Origin: Buddleja alternifolia
Taxonomy: Eukaryota; Streptophyta; Magnoliopsida; Lamiales; Scrophulariaceae
DNA length: 64,000 bases
Assembly: GCA_019426215.1 (NCBI GenBank)
Contig: CM033394.1
Coordinates: 48,234,423-48,298,422 of the forward strand
Direction of reading: 5' to 3'
This document shows, piece by piece, positions 61,816 to 64,000 of the stretch. The position numbers and the translations under genes are program-made. The stretch's first letter is position 1. The number at the start of each line of letters is the position of its first letter. Under the pieces are notes generated by a model, which was not told the origin of the DNA, searched no databases, and was given only the letters and a program-made list of their open reading frames with translations.

Positions 61816-62638
61816 GGGAAATTTATATTTTTGGTCTTATAGATTTAGCTCTTTTTAATTTTGATCGCATTTATTACGAGATTCTCACACTATGTCTCCT
61901 AACTTTCTAAAGTTTTCACATTTGGTATCATTGAAGGATTTCACCCATTATTTAATGGGAGAAGGCGCGTGTACAGTGCGTGCACCGTTAGTCAACAACC
62001 AAAGTCAATTTTGGGGGGAAATGCATCATGTGAGGATCACGTGATGCACTTAACTTGGAATTCAACAGTCATTATCACCAAAAACCAAACCCTAATTCGC
62101 CACTCTTTCTCCGAAATCAAAAAACCCAAAAAAAAAAAAAATCAGCGAAAATCTAGTAAACTCGCTCATTTTTTCAGAAGCTCTTACTAATAGGAGAATC
62201 GAAACAACCAAAGATGTCACTACGGTATCCGAAAAGAAAATGAATGATATGCCACTTTTTCCATCAGGGTGAATTTGTTTCTTGCTAAGTGCCATTGTTG
62301 ATATCTGATTCTTGAACATTGAGAGGCTTATTTGAGTTCCCCCAACTTTGCTGCAACAAAATGCCCTAATAATTGTTGATTTCCCGTATTTTATTACAAT
62401 TTTGGCGCTTAAATTGTAAAGGGGTAGCCAAATCAATTGATTTTCCCTCCCAACACTGTTTTTAACAGCACACACGCTGTGCACAGACTTTATCTGATTA
62501 GATATTGGACGCAATCTTTTAATGGGACCAAAAGTGAATTTTTTTGAAAGTTAGAGGACATAATGTGAGAATCCCGTGATGAACAAGACCAAAATTAAAA
62601 ATGACCTAAGATATGTGACCAAAAGTGTGCTTTTCCCC
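61816..62638. mobile_element. 823-bp non-autonomous TIR element, probably Mutator-like
   Basis: The left end GGGAAATTTATATTTTTGGTC and the complement of the right end GGGGAAAAGCACACTTTTGG lead into arms sharing TTTTTAATTTTG, GGGATTCTCACA-type and ATGTCCTCTAACTTTC-type sequence for over 100 bp. The flanks are TCTTCGATTA (61806-61815) and TCTTCTATTA (62639-62648), nine of ten matching. The interior frames (61969 plus, 62092-62514 minus) have no recognisable content. Confidence 0.8.
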
Positions 62639-62648
62639 TCTTCTATTA

Positions 62649-64000
62649 TTATTTATTTAAATTAAATTCTCGAGTTCTTGGAAAACCATATGCAAATTCA
62701 ACTCTAATGATAAAAGTGAAACTCTCTATAACGGGTGATACTTTGTGGCTAATGGGAGTTGGACTCTCAGGTGATCTTCATCACATATGCACTCATATAT
62801 ATGTAAGGAGTTCATAATCATATATACATGTGATGATGAAAATCATCCCAAAAATCCAACTTCTGTGAACTTCTAAGCATGACTCATCTCTAGCAAATTT
62901 GATCACCTAACATTGTATATGTGCTAGGAGTTGGTAAACAATTTTTTTTGTTTAAAAAAAATGGACTTTGATGTGTACCAAGGTTAATTATTCAAGAAGA
63001 ATTCCTAATTTTGAAATGTGACTAAATATATATCCGTTATTGCAAGTTATTCAATTATATTAAAGAGAATTAGGTCAACTTGTAGTGCATATCATAAACT
63101 TATATTTCTTGAGCATGAGGCTTGTCTTGTCATTATAAGAGAGAATGCCAACAAAATTATCTGCCATGTCATCTAACAGACCTTCTACAATCTAATTAAT
63201 CATTCATTTAATAGAAAACTAATTAAAAATAGTTTCATTATTTTTATTTTACTTTTACCAACTCCTTTTAGGGTATTTTTTTAATTAACTTTAAATACGT
63301 ATACATGGCTGATTATGAGTGCATCCCATTACAAAAATTATATATTTGTGTCAATTTCGGTTTCAAAAATTCCTGATAATGAATTAAAAGATAAAATATT
63401 TAGACACAAAATCCAAAATGGTGTCTCGAAAGACACTAAAAATCACAATTTTTTTTTTGTTTTAAATTATTTCGGTCTATTTTTATTATATCACTCAAGC
63501 TATGAATGTTGGTTAAGAGAAAGAGACAATATAGCATATTAGTTTGGATAAGGGGTGGGACAGTTGGGAGTTGGTTTGACACAGAACCTTCCAGCTCTCA
63601 TCCAGCTCAATAGAAATGTCTAGAATCTCATCCAATCATTTATCAAACAATACAAAATCTCCACGAAACAAAATCTTAATTTTTGTGATAGATTGAGAGC
63701 AATACTTTTAATACATCACTTATCACTATATTCAAAAGGATAGTCATTTTTACCATTATATTCATTTCAATTTTCGAGGAATCGAAATTTCTATATTTGT
63801 TCAATCAAGAGTTAAGACTTAATTATTTATGCATCATAACCTAAATTTTAGTCTAGAACCCGTCGGCTGAATTCAAATCATTTACAAAACGACTGAATTA
63901 TACTTATTCTATAATTAATGTTCACGTCAAATAAAATGATTAATCACAAAGCAGACATAATAACACTCGTCTTGTCATTAGTTGAGCTCTCGTCCACATC
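62649..64000. other. Gene-free AT-rich spacer at the window end
   Basis: No gene, RNA or complete element was recognised. The frame at 63315 is unremarkable. Confidence 0.5.

Noticed and set aside
62092..62514. 140-residue minus-strand open frame
   Set aside because: It lies inside the 823-bp TIR element, has low-complexity F/S/K content and resembles no known domain.

Overview
The window is nuclear DNA of a flowering plant, most likely an asterid eudicot. It is AT-rich and dominated by transposable elements. The three recognisable intact-looking loci are plant families, two of them with many GT-AG introns. The N-terminus of the glucan water dikinase resembles, from memory, the potato R1 protein. 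I recognised no bacterial genes, rRNA, tRNA or CRISPR array.

Genes. (1) 19956-20462 (+): a single-exon, secreted pectin methylesterase/invertase inhibitor (PMEI) protein. (2) 25688-30396 (-): a second PMEI-like gene that is broken. It has an in-frame stop and is split in two by a 5'-truncated Ty1/copia retrotransposon. (3) 35133-46651 (+): alpha-glucan, water dikinase (GWD1/R1/SEX1 type), assembled here as 33 coding exons plus a 5'UTR intron. The summed coding length is one base short of a whole frame, and the break maps to exon 4. (4) 54710-59440 (+): a seven-exon neprosin-family (DUF4409 + DUF239) putative secreted glutamic peptidase of 419 residues.

Mobile DNA. A complete but decayed copia element (13733-17446) has both LTRs, a PBS, a PPT and a CCTGG target duplication, and carries a nested MITE. 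An LTR-bounded copia deletion derivative lies at 21043-23545 (TSD TGTTA). Other elements are the copia inside the PMEI-like gene (about 25849-30035), a TRIM (49658 to about 50265), a Helitron Rep/helicase relic interrupted by a tRNA-derived SINE (7318-8230), hAT-like elements, and CACTA-like repeats. At least eight short terminal-inverted-repeat elements are present. Many of these begin with GG(G)-rich ends and carry 8-10 bp target duplications, which suggests one Mutator-like mobilising system.

Layout. 1-5000: palindromic repeats, then a diverged tandem segmental duplication in which only one copy carries a MITE. 5000-19900: repeats and relics. 19956-20462: PMEI. 21000-30400: copia elements and the split PMEI-like gene. 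30400-34300: gene-free relics. 34300-46970: the GWD locus. 47000-54500: small elements and AT-rich spacer. 54500-59450: neprosin. 59450-64000: spacer with a cluster of TGGGCC-type motifs and a large TIR element.

GWD acts on plastid starch, while PMEI and neprosin are secreted. Nothing in the sequence links the genes to one another, and the neighbourhood looks like ordinary plant gene spacing with heavy transposon turnover.
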